From: Parvicella sp964387945
Lineage (GTDB): Bacteria; Bacteroidota; Bacteroidia; Flavobacteriales_D; Parvicellaceae
NCBI GenBank assembly: GCA_964387945.1
Contig: CAYLYX010000011.1
Coordinates: 44,027 to 108,026, forward strand
Direction of reading: 5' to 3'
Length of the DNA stretch: 64,000 bases
Part shown: positions 26,067-34,943 of the stretch, one piece after another
Layout: each line of letters opens with the position of its first letter
How positions within the stretch are numbered: position 1 is the stretch's first letter
The notes under the pieces: generated by a model
Told to the model about the DNA's origin: nothing
Database searches by the model: none
What the model saw: the letters and a program-made list of their open reading frames with translations, nothing else
Made by a program: the position numbers and the translations under genes

Positions 26067-27497
26067 ATGAGAGAAAGTTTTGATGACGAAAATGAGGACC
26101 TAGGTTTCTCCCCAGTAAACAAGTACGAACAGATGATAGCTGACCAGTCCAACGCGTATTTTGACGTAGAGGAAATGGAGGAAATCATTGAATTCTATAT
26201 TGAGCAGGAAGAATTAGAAAAGGCGCTTGGTGCTTGTGAATTTGGCTTGTCTCAGCATCCTAACGAAGCTGGGTTGTTAATTCTTAAAAGTGAAATTCAC
26301 TTAGAAAAGGATCAGTCTAAATTGGCATTAGAATCATTGCAAAAGGCCATTGCACATAATCCATGTAACCCAGAGACCTATTCTGCTATTGGTGGTGTTT
26401 ATGCTCGTTTAAAAAGTCCAAGAGAAGCGATTTATTATTACGAAAAATCGTTGGAATTCTATGATCAAGACGAGCGTGAGGAGGTGTTGTTTGATATCGC
26501 CTTTGAATATCAAAACCTTCGTCAGTTTGGAGAAGCTCTCAAGTATCTAAAAGAGGTTTTGGAGAACAACCCGCATAACGAGACCGCGATGTTTGAGATC
26601 GGACTGTGCTACAGTGAAATGGATCTGGCAAGCGAATCGGTGCAATACTTTTCCAAATACCTAGATGAATATCCATACTCTTACATCGGCTGGTTCAACC
26701 TCGCCAATGCTTACATGAAAGAAGAGAACTACGATATGGCGATCTTCGCGTTCGACTATAGTGCCATTATCAATGAGTTCTTTCCCGCAGCCTATTACGG
26801 AAAAGCAAATGGGTTCATTCAGAAAGGAGAATTTGAAAAGGCAATTGTAGTCCTCAACGAAACATTTGGATTGGAACAACCACATTCTTTCGTGTACTGT
26901 ACGATAGGAGAGTGCTATGAAAAGATGAACGACTTAGACAAGGCGTTGTCTTTCTACGAAAAAGCCATTGAGATTGACTACGGCTATCCCGATGCGTGGA
27001 TTGGCTTGGCAGTGGTCTACAAAATGAAAAAAGACTTTGAGAAGGCGCTCAAGCACATCAATAAAGCAGCTCAGGTAAGTGCAAACAACATTGATACGTT
27101 GAGCATCAAAGCAGAAATTTTAGAAGAAATGGGAAGCTTTGAAGGAGCGTTGATGATTTACAGCGATATTTTAAAAGATTATCCCAACGAAGAAGATACG
27201 CACTATAATTTAGGTTCATTACTAGCTGATTTAGATCGATACGAAGAATCGATTGACGCATTGGAAATAGGGTATGAGCGCACAAAGTCTTCAGAGATTT
27301 TCTTTAAAATGACAGCTGTAGCCTTTGATAGCGATAACCAAAAGCTAGGAATGAGTTTGTTGGAAAAAGGCATTGACAGACACAAAGCCGATTTGAACAA
27401 ATTCTTTGATTTTTACCCCACTTTTAGAGATAACAAAGAAATTGTAGCTTTGCTGACCGAAGAATTAGGAGAGGATTTTGATTCGAAAGAGATTTAA
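26067..27497 (+). CDS. Cytoplasmic TPR-repeat protein
   Basis: 476 residues without signal peptide, made almost wholly of TPR units (about ten), for example 'EAIYYYEKSLEFY', 'GEALKYLKEVLENNPHNETAMFEIGLCYSEM', 'DKALSFYEKAIEIDYGYPDAWIGLAVVYKMKKDFEKALKHI' (quoted across repeats). Such a protein acts as a docking platform. It is first in a tight operon with phosphosulfolactate synthase (2 bp gap), a DUF368 flippase and aroE; this order recurs in flavobacteria as I remember it, but a direct link between the functions is not established. Confidence 0.85.
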   Translation: MRESFDDENEDLGFSPVNKYEQMIADQSNAYFDVEEMEEIIEFYIEQEELEKALGACEFGLSQHPNEAGLLILKSEIHLEKDQSKLALESLQKAIAHNPCNPETYSAIGGVYARLKSPREAIYYYEKSLEFYDQDEREEVLFDIAFEYQNLRQFGEALKYLKEVLENNPHNETAMFEIGLCYSEMDLASESVQYFSKYLDEYPYSYIGWFNLANAYMKEENYDMAIFAFDYSAIINEFFPAAYYGKANGFIQKGEFEKAIVVLNETFGLEQPHSFVYCTIGECYEKMNDLDKALSFYEKAIEIDYGYPDAWIGLAVVYKMKKDFEKALKHINKAAQVSANNIDTLSIKAEILEEMGSFEGALMIYSDILKDYPNEEDTHYNLGSLLADLDRYEESIDALEIGYERTKSSEIFFKMTAVAFDSDNQKLGMSLLEKGIDRHKADLNKFFDFYPTFRDNKEIVALLTEELGEDFDSKEI

Positions 27498-27499
27498 GC

Positions 27500-28300
27500 A
27501 TGAACTTTAAGTTAACATATATTCCCAAAAGGGACGAAAAGCCACGCGAGAAGGGGGTGACCATGATGATGGATAAGGGGCTCAGCCTGAAAGAAGTTGA
27601 AGCCTATTTGGAAGGGAAAGAACACTTGACCGATTTGGTAAAGTTTGGTTTTGGAACCTCTTACATTACACCCAATCTGAAAGAGAAGATTGATTTGTAT
27701 AAATCAGCCGGGATTCAACCGTATTTTGGAGGTACGTTGTTTGAAGCATTTTACGTGCGCAACAAGATCAACGATTATCGAAAATTAGTCGATAAAATGG
27801 GGCTGGAAACGCTAGAGGTTTCTGATGGCTCGGTTGTTATCCCAAACGATGAGAAGTGTGAGTTGATCCACAAGTTCGCCAAAGATTATAGGGTATTGAG
27901 TGAGGTAGGCTCAAAAGAAGCCGGAATCATCATTAGTCCCAATAAGTGGATTAAAATGATGACCAATGAATTGGAAGCAGGTTCCTGGAAAGTGATTGCA
28001 GAAGGACGTGAAAGTGGTTCTGTAGGTATTTTCAGACCGAATGGAAAGCCACACACCATGTTGGTGAATAAGATTATCTCTAAGGTAAAACCAGAGAACA
28101 TTCTTTGGGAAGCACCTGCCAAAAGTCAGCAGGTTTGGTTCATCAACTTATTTGGTGCTAATGTCAACCTAGGAAATATCGCACCATTTGATATGATTCC
28201 TTTAGAGTGCTTGCGGTTAGGATTGAGAGGAGATACCTTCTTTAACTATTTGCCAGAGAAGATAGTAGCTTCTAAGAAACAGATGCAAGAGAAAGAATAA
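27500..28300 (+). CDS. comA: Phosphosulfolactate synthase (ComA family)
   Basis: 266 residues covering the ComA TIM barrel. Visible family features are 'KPREKGVTMMMDKGLSLKEVEAYL', 'DLVKFGFGTSYI', 'YFGGTLFEAF', 'LEVSDGSVVIP' and 'VIAEGRESGSVGIF'. The archaeal enzyme adds sulfite to phosphoenolpyruvate to give (2R)-phospho-3-sulfolactate, first step of coenzyme M synthesis. Bacteroidota do not make coenzyme M; a route from sulfolactate to cysteate, the head-group precursor of sulfonolipids, is one plausible use (inference). No comB/comC homologue is adjacent. Confidence 0.88.
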   Translation: MNFKLTYIPKRDEKPREKGVTMMMDKGLSLKEVEAYLEGKEHLTDLVKFGFGTSYITPNLKEKIDLYKSAGIQPYFGGTLFEAFYVRNKINDYRKLVDKMGLETLEVSDGSVVIPNDEKCELIHKFAKDYRVLSEVGSKEAGIIISPNKWIKMMTNELEAGSWKVIAEGRESGSVGIFRPNGKPHTMLVNKIISKVKPENILWEAPAKSQQVWFINLFGANVNLGNIAPFDMIPLECLRLGLRGDTFFNYLPEKIVASKKQMQEKE

Positions 28301-28305
28301 CTTCG

Positions 28306-29298
28306 ATGAGTAAGCGTACGATCAAAGATTATCTGCTCATTTCTGCCAAGGGCTTGGGAATGGGAGCAGCAGATGTAGTGCCCGGAGTATCTGGAGGTAC
28401 TGTAGCGTTTATTACTGGTATTTATGAAGAGTTGCTGACCTCTATCAGCAATATCAACTTCAAAGCACTTAAAGTACTCAAGAACGAGGGTATAAAGGCT
28501 TTCTGGAAGCATGTAAATGGCTGGTTTTTTACTTCTCTTCTAGTAGGTCTCGGAATAGGATTTGTAGGACTCGCAAAAGTCTCCAAGTACCTGATGGAGC
28601 ATGAGCCGATTGCACTCTGGAGTTTCTTCTTCGGATTAGTAGCAGCTTCCATCTTTTACGTAGGAAAAGAAGTTAAAGAAAAGGATGTAAAGGCGGGAAT
28701 TGGTTTCTTGTTAGGGGCGGGTATTGCCTACTACGTCACTATTATCCCTCCTTTAGTAGGCGGTTCAGATTCTGCATTTATGATGTTTTTTGCAGGGATG
28801 ATTGCCATTTGTGCCATGATTTTGCCTGGTATTTCAGGAAGTTTTATCTTACTCATTCTTGGAGCATACCAAACGCTGATGATTGCAATAGATAAGTTAG
28901 ATTTTGTCGTGATTGTAGTATTTATAGCTGGTGCAATAATAGGTTTGTTATCTTTTTCTAGAGTATTGAAGTGGTTGTTTGAAAAGTATGAATCACTAAC
29001 GATTGCTATTCTTAGCGGGTTTTTATTAGGATCGCTTAATAAACTATGGCCTTGGAAACATGTTTCAGACGTATATGTAAAACATGCCGGAGAACCTAAG
29101 GAGGAGATTGTAAGTTTGGCTGAGAGTAATGTGTTGCCAGCCAAATATCAAACGTTTGAACTAGTTGGGGATGAACTTGTTTATACTGATGCTGACCCTC
29201 AGTTGGCTATAGCCATAGTTTGCGCAGTAATTGGTTTTGCATTGATCTTCGGAATTGAATTTGCTGCTAAAAAGTTAGGTAAACCAACCTCAGAATGA
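28306..29298 (+). CDS. popT: DUF368 undecaprenyl-phosphate translocase (PopT-like)
   Basis: 330 residues with about eight transmembrane helices. The two signature loops of DUF368 are present: 'GLGMGAADVVPGVSGGTVAF' (about 15-34, followed by ITGIYEEL) and the inverted-repeat partner 'MILPGISGSFILLILGAYQ' (about 165-183). DUF368 proteins were shown to recycle undecaprenyl phosphate across the inner membrane for cell-wall and polysaccharide synthesis. It lies 5 bp after comA and overlaps aroE by 4 bases, so the three are translationally coupled. Confidence 0.88.
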   Translation: MSKRTIKDYLLISAKGLGMGAADVVPGVSGGTVAFITGIYEELLTSISNINFKALKVLKNEGIKAFWKHVNGWFFTSLLVGLGIGFVGLAKVSKYLMEHEPIALWSFFFGLVAASIFYVGKEVKEKDVKAGIGFLLGAGIAYYVTIIPPLVGGSDSAFMMFFAGMIAICAMILPGISGSFILLILGAYQTLMIAIDKLDFVVIVVFIAGAIIGLLSFSRVLKWLFEKYESLTIAILSGFLLGSLNKLWPWKHVSDVYVKHAGEPKEEIVSLAESNVLPAKYQTFELVGDELVYTDADPQLAIAIVCAVIGFALIFGIEFAAKKLGKPTSE

Positions 29299-30035
29299 AA
29301 ACATTCGGACTGATTGGCAAGTCGCTGTCGCATAGCTTTTCGCAAGGCTATTTTTCAAAGAAGTTTCAACAACTCGGTTTGTCGGATCATCACTACCTTA
29401 ATTACGAGATTTCATCGATTGAAGAATTACCTGAGCTGATCGAAAGGGTAAAACCCATCGGACTCAACGTCACGATTCCTTACAAAGAAGAAGTGTTAGC
29501 TTATGTAGATGAACTATCTGAAGAAGCAAAAGAAGTAAATGCGGTTAACACGCTTAAAATCAATTACTCAAAAGATGATTTTAAGATAGTAGGTCACAAT
29601 ACGGATGTCTTCGGATTTCGTCAATCCATTAAACCTTTTTTTGCAAGCCACCATGAGAAAGCTCTTATCCTTGGAACCGGAGGTGCAAGTAAGGCAGTAG
29701 CTTATGTGCTCAGCAATCTTGGGGTGGAGGTAACCTTTGTTTCAAGAAATCCAAAAGAAGGACAGTTGAGCTACGATGAACTAAATTCGTATGTCATCCG
29801 TTTTCATGGAATGATCGTTAATACCACTCCTGTTGGAATGCATCCTCACGAAGAAGCGTTAGTTCCCATCCCATATGAGTACGTTACGGATAAGCATTTA
29901 TTGATTGATTTAATCTATAACCCAGAAGTCACGCGTTTCTTACAAGAAGGAAAAGCGAGAGGAGCAAAAACCTTAAACGGCTTAACCATGCTTCAGCAGC
30001 AGGCTGAAAAGTCCTGGGAGATTTGGAATAAATAA
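29295..30035 (+). CDS. aroE: Shikimate dehydrogenase (AroE)
   Basis: 246 residues, slightly short of the 270 typical but complete. The N-terminal substrate domain has 'GLIGKSLSHSFSQGYF' (shikimate serines), 'GLNVTIPYKEEV' (catalytic Lys near 64) and 'VGHNTDVFGF' (catalytic Asp). The NADP domain has 'ILGTGGASKAVAYVL' and 'NTTPVGMHP', and the end 'LNGLTMLQQQAEKSWEIW' holds the conserved Gln. It reduces 3-dehydroshikimate to shikimate with NADPH in the chorismate pathway. Last gene of the operon; a terminator follows. Confidence 0.95.
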   Translation: MKTFGLIGKSLSHSFSQGYFSKKFQQLGLSDHHYLNYEISSIEELPELIERVKPIGLNVTIPYKEEVLAYVDELSEEAKEVNAVNTLKINYSKDDFKIVGHNTDVFGFRQSIKPFFASHHEKALILGTGGASKAVAYVLSNLGVEVTFVSRNPKEGQLSYDELNSYVIRFHGMIVNTTPVGMHPHEEALVPIPYEYVTDKHLLIDLIYNPEVTRFLQEGKARGAKTLNGLTMLQQQAEKSWEIWNK

Positions 30036-30038
30036 AAA

Positions 30039-30067
30039 ACGGAACCCCACTCTCAAAAGGGTCCCGT
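30039..30067 (+). terminator. Intrinsic terminator after aroE
   Basis: Inverted repeat ACGGAACCC / GGGTCCCGT (nine positions, one mismatch) with an 11-nt loop, starting 3 bp after the aroE stop and followed by a short T-rich stretch. Confidence 0.7.
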
Positions 30068-30139
30068 CTTTCGACCAAATTGCAATTGTCTCGGAAAAAA
30101 GCAAAACTTGAAACCAAACCAACTATCGTTTCACTTTAT

Positions 30140-32566
30140 TTATTGCATATCTGGAATTGAAATGTCATCAGAAGAATCGTTGTCCTTCACTTCTCGTTTT
30201 TTCTTGCCTTGAACTACCTTCCCAAAGGTGTAGCTAAAGGAAATATATGCGCTTCTCGACTCCCATCTTCTATTCGAAGTAAAGGTGTAATCGGGTAATG
30301 GAGTCGCCTCAAAACCAAATCTTCTGGTTTTGAATACATCGATAAAACTGAGGGTTAATCTTCCTTTGTTCTTGAACATCGACTTGCCAATGGCAAAACC
30401 GGCTCCGTAGTTGGGGATAATGCTTCCTTGTAGCACGGTCTGCTTAGGTGTAATACTGCTCCACAACTGCATTGACCATCCTTTTCCAAAACGTCCGGAA
30501 ACCATTAAGCTACTGCTCAAGCCAGTAAGGTTGATCGTCTCACCACTCGAAAACTCAGGATCATCCGTAGCCGTGTTCCAAACATTGGTTGTAGACATGA
30601 TTCGAACGCCTTTTACTGGAGTGTAGGTAAGGATCAAGTCACCCCCGTAAAGACTGCTGTTTCCAAGGTTGGTATACGATACCGTAGATTGTACCCCTTC
30701 GTAGGAGAGGTTTCTTCTTATCAGGTTGTTGATCAATCGGTAATAGCCAGAAGCATTGATGTTAAACTTATTCCAATATTTTGTAAAATTCAATTCATTC
30801 ACATGGATTACCTCGGGTTGCAGAAAAGGATTACCTGTTTGCAAAACCAGCGGATCAGAATAATTAGTAAACGGATTCAACTGATGCTCTTCTGGACGGT
30901 TGATCCGCTTTCCGTAGCTTAACTGCATTTCTGTCGTTTCGTTGAACTTATAACTCAAGTAGACCGATGGAAACAACATAAAATAGTCGTTGGTGAAACG
31001 CTCGTCTGTCGTAATTAGGTGAGATAGCGTATTTGTTTGTTCTGCTCTCACACCAGCCTTCGCACTAAATTTACCGAATTGCTTACTCAACGTAACGTAA
31101 GGAGCATAGACATCTTGGGTATAACTGAAATCGTTGATGAGTAAGGTGTCTGCAGAAATGCTTTCTTCGGTTAGTCCAGATTCAGAATAGAAATCATTCT
31201 GTCCCTTGCGATGGGTGAAATGAAACCCTGCCTCCAATGTAGTAGAATCATTAATGGGTAAAACGTAATCCGCCTTGGCCAAGTAAGTGGTAAAAAGATT
31301 ATCTGAAAGGGTGTTTTGGTAGACCGTAGACGCAATGGCATCATTGGCATAGTAGTTTTGCGTCAAGCGCTCATCTGCCAACGAACTGTAAGAAGTAAGG
31401 TTAACATCTACATCCAATGTATGCCCAGGATCTTTGAAGGTCTTCTGCCAACCGAAGTTCAACGTTTGGTTATTACTTGGAACATCAATAAGTCCCACAC
31501 GCTCTGAGTAGCCGATTTCCTCTTCGTTGTCGTTCACGTTCGTGTAACTAACCGTTCTCTCTCCATCATTTTGCCCGTGGTTAATCGAATAACTCACGTA
31601 CAATGTATTTTTATCGTTCACAAAGTAATCTACTCCTAAACTACCCGATAGTCCAGTATTAGCACGTTCCCCATAATCTGTCTGACGCAGTCGATCCCAA
31701 ATCGTATCACCAATTAATACATCACGATTCAGGTCACCACCAAACCATATTTTTCGGTCTGAAAGTCCCATCGTGCTGCTGATGTTCCATTTTTTGTTAC
31801 GATAGTTCAGCGAAAGTGAATTATTGGTTTTGTGGAATTTACTGTATCCAAAGCTCGAACTTACTGTACCGTTAAAGCCGACCATCTTTTCTTTCTTGAG
31901 AATGATATTGATGATTCCCGAAGTGCCTTCTGGATCATACTTTGCAGAAGGGTTAGTGATGAGTTCTACCTTATCAATTGAAGCGGCTGGAATTTGTTTA
32001 AGCAACTCTGATACAGGAATAGCAGAAGGTCGTCCATCTATAAAAATAGTAACGTTGGCATCACCCCTCAGCAAAATATTATCGTTTTCATCCACTGTGA
32101 TGAGCGGTACGGTACGCATGAGATCAATTCCAGTCCCGCCCTTGCTCACTTCACTTTCTGAGGCATTAAAAACTTTCTTGTCAATGTGGTTTTCCATGAG
32201 GGACTTTTCGCCCTTTACTTCAACTTCAGTGAGTTCACTTACCGTTTTTAACCGAATATCTTTAGCACTAAAACTGGGCTGTTCTTTGGATAGCACTACA
32301 TCATTTATTAGTGTAGATTCAAATCCTATGAAGTCTACTACTAAGAAATAACTACCAAAAGGAATCTTTTCTAAAATGAATTCACCTTCCGCATTTGTTA
32401 TCGTTCCAGTAACCAAGGATGAATCTGCAGATGACTTGAGCGCTACCGTAGCATATTCGAGAGGTACTTCTTCGATATCGTCTGTTACTTTCCCTACTAT
32501 GGCGCCAGATTGTGCCAACGACCACGTAGATAAGATGAGACACAAAAAGATTAATCGAGCTTTCAT
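30140..32566 (-). CDS. Outer-membrane beta-barrel TonB-dependent receptor-like protein
   Basis: 808 residues. Signal peptide (LIFLCLILSTWSLAQ), then a carboxypeptidase-regulatory-like domain (about 22-110, 'GKVTDDIEEVPLEYATVALK', 'FILEKIPFGSYFLVV'), a plug domain ('GIDLMRTVPLITVDENDNILLRGDANVTIFIDGRP' region; 'PSAKYDPEGTSGIINIILKK') and an outer_membrane_beta-barrel domain (PF14905 style) to the end. Such proteins import or bind unknown ligands at the outer membrane. No SusD partner is adjacent, so it is not a polysaccharide-utilisation locus. It ends with a polar tail (KKREVKDNDSSDDISIPDMQ) rather than the usual aromatic residue. Confidence 0.85.
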   Translation of the reverse strand: MKARLIFLCLILSTWSLAQSGAIVGKVTDDIEEVPLEYATVALKSSADSSLVTGTITNAEGEFILEKIPFGSYFLVVDFIGFESTLINDVVLSKEQPSFSAKDIRLKTVSELTEVEVKGEKSLMENHIDKKVFNASESEVSKGGTGIDLMRTVPLITVDENDNILLRGDANVTIFIDGRPSAIPVSELLKQIPAASIDKVELITNPSAKYDPEGTSGIINIILKKEKMVGFNGTVSSSFGYSKFHKTNNSLSLNYRNKKWNISSTMGLSDRKIWFGGDLNRDVLIGDTIWDRLRQTDYGERANTGLSGSLGVDYFVNDKNTLYVSYSINHGQNDGERTVSYTNVNDNEEEIGYSERVGLIDVPSNNQTLNFGWQKTFKDPGHTLDVDVNLTSYSSLADERLTQNYYANDAIASTVYQNTLSDNLFTTYLAKADYVLPINDSTTLEAGFHFTHRKGQNDFYSESGLTEESISADTLLINDFSYTQDVYAPYVTLSKQFGKFSAKAGVRAEQTNTLSHLITTDERFTNDYFMLFPSVYLSYKFNETTEMQLSYGKRINRPEEHQLNPFTNYSDPLVLQTGNPFLQPEVIHVNELNFTKYWNKFNINASGYYRLINNLIRRNLSYEGVQSTVSYTNLGNSSLYGGDLILTYTPVKGVRIMSTTNVWNTATDDPEFSSGETINLTGLSSSLMVSGRFGKGWSMQLWSSITPKQTVLQGSIIPNYGAGFAIGKSMFKNKGRLTLSFIDVFKTRRFGFEATPLPDYTFTSNRRWESRSAYISFSYTFGKVVQGKKKREVKDNDSSDDISIPDMQ

Positions 32567-32582
32567 GGTTATGATTTTAGGT

Positions 32583-32611
32583 CAAAAGTACCGTTGAAGA
32601 GTACGAACCAA
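32583..32611 (-). promoter_or_regulatory. Bacteroidota promoter for the receptor gene
   Basis: On the minus strand: TTG (32609-32611), 18 bp, then TACTTTTG (32583-32590), fitting the -33/-7 consensus TTG-n17-23-TAnnTTTG, 17 bp before the ATG. Confidence 0.65.
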
Positions 32612-32791
32612 TTGTAAAAATGTAAACCTCCACTGCTAAAGAATGTTAAAAGTTGCCAATTCTACAGTACATCCAACCGACCATCTTATCTTAGATACCA
32701 GTTGTCAATTAATTCCCAAAAACGAAAAAAAATCACGGTTAATTTGATGTAGATGATCACTTCAGAAACAAAAGCAAAGGGAGAACTTTCC

Positions 32792-32801
32792 NNNNNNNNN
32801 N
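32792..32801. other. Assembly gap (10 N)
   Basis: Run of ten N, a nominal spacer of unknown true length. It removes the start of the AraC-type gene to its right. Confidence 0.98.
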
Positions 32802-33615
32802 ATTCGTTCCCGCAGAATTGAGCGCGGAGACTTTTTCCATTTTTACGGAGAGCATTTGGCGGCATTATACCCCAGAAGGGGAGATGATGCTTTTTCCGGA
32901 TGGCACCTTCAATGTGGTAGTGATCAATCAACCAGCTATGATTGACGGTCAGCAGGTTGGTCAAGGCGTCTACTTTGTGCCAGTCCTTTCCAGGTCGGTT
33001 CTTATTCAAAGCCCAGCACCGATCTACGGACTCCGACTCAAAATTTTTTCGCTGCACAATTTAATTCAATGCAATAACATTCCGATTCAGCAAACCAGAG
33101 AAGTGTTTAAACTCTCTTTATCGCAACAGTTAGCTGAGCACACCTATAAGCGCACGGTAAACGCAGAAAGTTTGAGAGAAGCGCTCAGAACGTTAGAAAA
33201 TCTGAATTACGAGCTACTACACAAGAACTATGTGGTTAATCCAGCGTTAAGAGACCGAGTGAATTATATTTTAGACAGAAAAGGCAATATTCAAATCAAC
33301 GAGATGTGTGAAGCTTTTGAAATTTCCAGACAGGGTTTGCACAAGTCCTTTAAGAATACCTTGGGCATTGGTCCTAAAGAATTGGGAGCTATTTGGAGGC
33401 TAAATCATTACATGTGGCGATTGCAATACGAAGATAATCTTGCCGCTTGCGCTTACGATGCTGGGTTTTATGATCAAGCGCATAGCATCAAGGAATTCCA
33501 ATCAAAGTTGGGATTAAGTCCAACGAAATTTATTACACACAATCCTGACACGGTATCGTATGTTCATCACACCATCGAAAAGCGTTTTACGAACTTCTAC
33601 GACCCCGAACTTTAA
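32802..33615 (+). CDS. AraC-family transcriptional regulator (5' end lost in assembly gap)
   Basis: About 270 visible residues, open from the gap. The C-terminal region has two helix-turn-helix motifs of the AraC type: 'GNIQINEMCEAFEISRQGLHKSFKNTLGIGPKEL' and 'LAACAYDAGFYDQAHSIKEFQSKLGLSPTKF' (described across about 165-250). The N-terminal ligand domain resembles the 'YTPEGEMMLFPDGTFNVVVIN' type of DUF6597-like regulators. A likely ATG at 32753, with 13 codons up to the gap, is out of frame by the nominal 10 N, which only shows that the gap length is not real. A TTG at 32818 is in frame, but translation probably starts left of the gap. Target unknown. Confidence 0.82.
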
Positions 33616-34075
33616 CGACAATTGCGTAGATAACCGCAAGGAGATTAAGTACCACTAAAGCCCCATATAACCACCAGCCATAAGTGTAGTAAATGGTCAG
33701 ATCGGCACCATCACTATTACCGACCACTCCCTCTACATAGGCTTCCATCCACATCGGAAAAAGCAACAACAGGAGTAAATTGACGCTGCTAGGAATCAGG
33801 ATTGATCGTTCTGTAGTCACAAATCGATAGCTCAGCAACGTGATAAGCAAATAAAAGACGATGACCATTCGTTGAAACAGATACGCAAATTGGATACCCC
33901 AGAAACCTTTGTCTTTTCCAAAAATATCCCCACCATAGATCCAGATATCTGGGACGTCTGGGCCATAGAATTCATAACCTCCCGGACCTATTTTCATGTA
34001 AACGAAAGGAAGGAAAAGACATAAAGCACAAAGAGTAAACATGGAAAGGTGAAGCAACTTTGAGAATAGGTTCAT
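33587..34075 (-). CDS. Hypothetical four-helix membrane protein
   Basis: 162 residues with four transmembrane helices (around 'LSMFTLCALCLFLPFVYM', 'FQRMVIVFYLLITLLSY', 'SVNLLLLLLFPMWMEAYV', 'GWWLYGALVVLNLLAVIYAIVV') and a basic C-terminal tail. The extracytoplasmic loop after helix 1 is Gly/Tyr/Asp-rich. No family recognised. Its 3' end overlaps the convergent AraC gene by 29 bases. Confidence 0.6.
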   Translation of the reverse strand: MNLFSKLLHLSMFTLCALCLFLPFVYMKIGPGGYEFYGPDVPDIWIYGGDIFGKDKGFWGIQFAYLFQRMVIVFYLLITLLSYRFVTTERSILIPSSVNLLLLLLFPMWMEAYVEGVVGNSDGADLTIYYTYGWWLYGALVVLNLLAVIYAIVVKVRGRRSS

Positions 34076-34130
34076 AGTGGTCTTTGAACCAAAAAACGAA
34101 ATAAAAGTGCGGTTTATTGTCGTTTAAAAA

Positions 34131-34733
34131 TTAAAGCAAGGTGACACCTCGAGGCCCTTCGTTAAACATCAAATCCAAAATACTCAGATTGGGAATAAAG
34201 CCATATTTCATGTCAAACACCTGCATGTATTCAAAATCAATGCTATTCCTTGGGTCATTTACTTTAGGATGAATCACTTCGCGTAAATCCTCGTACCCTT
34301 CGTAGGCTTTTTCGTACTTAGTCGTGTACGTCACAGGAGTATCAATTTGAAGTAGAGTAGTGACCTTTTCAAAAATAGCTTGGTTAAGTTCCGTTAAGGA
34401 TTCATAAGTAGCTTGATAAAAAGGAGCAAAATGACTTTCGTAGTACTCAAAATAAGGAGAAGAACGGTAAGCAGATTCCAATGACCGCCAGTGCAGCTTT
34501 TGCCATTGTTGCGTAGCATCCAGCTTTACTTCGTTCATAGGAGTACGCGAACCTCTTCGTTCTAGTGGTAAGATCAACTTCAGTTTGCCGTTGGCACCAT
34601 AGATTTCACAACGATTGCGATACGATTGCTTTTCATAATGATCATGCACTTCAATCAAAGCTTCATCTGCCTGCTTCAGGGCTTTATAGTAAGCAATATT
34701 CCCAGTGTAATGTGATCCTAAAAGTACCTTCAT
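34131..34733 (-). CDS. WbqC-like family protein
   Basis: 200 residues. Family features: 'GSHYTGNIAYYKALKQADEALIEVHDHYEKQSYRNRCEI' near the start (the QSYRNR block is typical), 'LILPLERRGSRTPMNEVKLD', 'LHWRSLESAYRSSPYFEYYE' and the ending 'LSILDLMFNEGP'. WbqC-like proteins occur in polysaccharide clusters and as lone genes in Bacteroidota; the reaction is not settled. Cytoplasmic by lack of signal peptide. Confidence 0.88.
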   Translation of the reverse strand: MKVLLGSHYTGNIAYYKALKQADEALIEVHDHYEKQSYRNRCEIYGANGKLKLILPLERRGSRTPMNEVKLDATQQWQKLHWRSLESAYRSSPYFEYYESHFAPFYQATYESLTELNQAIFEKVTTLLQIDTPVTYTTKYEKAYEGYEDLREVIHPKVNDPRNSIDFEYMQVFDMKYGFIPNLSILDLMFNEGPRGVTLL

Positions 34734-34943
34734 AGAACGGTTTGTTTAATGCAAAGAAAAACAAAATCTTAAACCTAGTTGATTACAGACGATGTGATCT
34801 TTTCGAGAGTATCAAATGCGGTACGGTTTTTGTATGATTCCATTAAATAAATTGACTTGATCATACTATTTTAAACGTTAATCCGTTTTTGATATAGCGA
34901 GTCTATAAATTGCTTAACTTAACACTAATTAAATCCCTGAAAT

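Noticed and set aside
31824..32351. 175-codon plus-strand frame inside the receptor gene
   Set aside because: The minus strand carries a full-length receptor with all expected domains; the antisense frame has no recognisable features.
32686..33057. Minus-strand frame running through the assembly gap
   Set aside because: It is opposite to the AraC gene and only stays open because of the N run.
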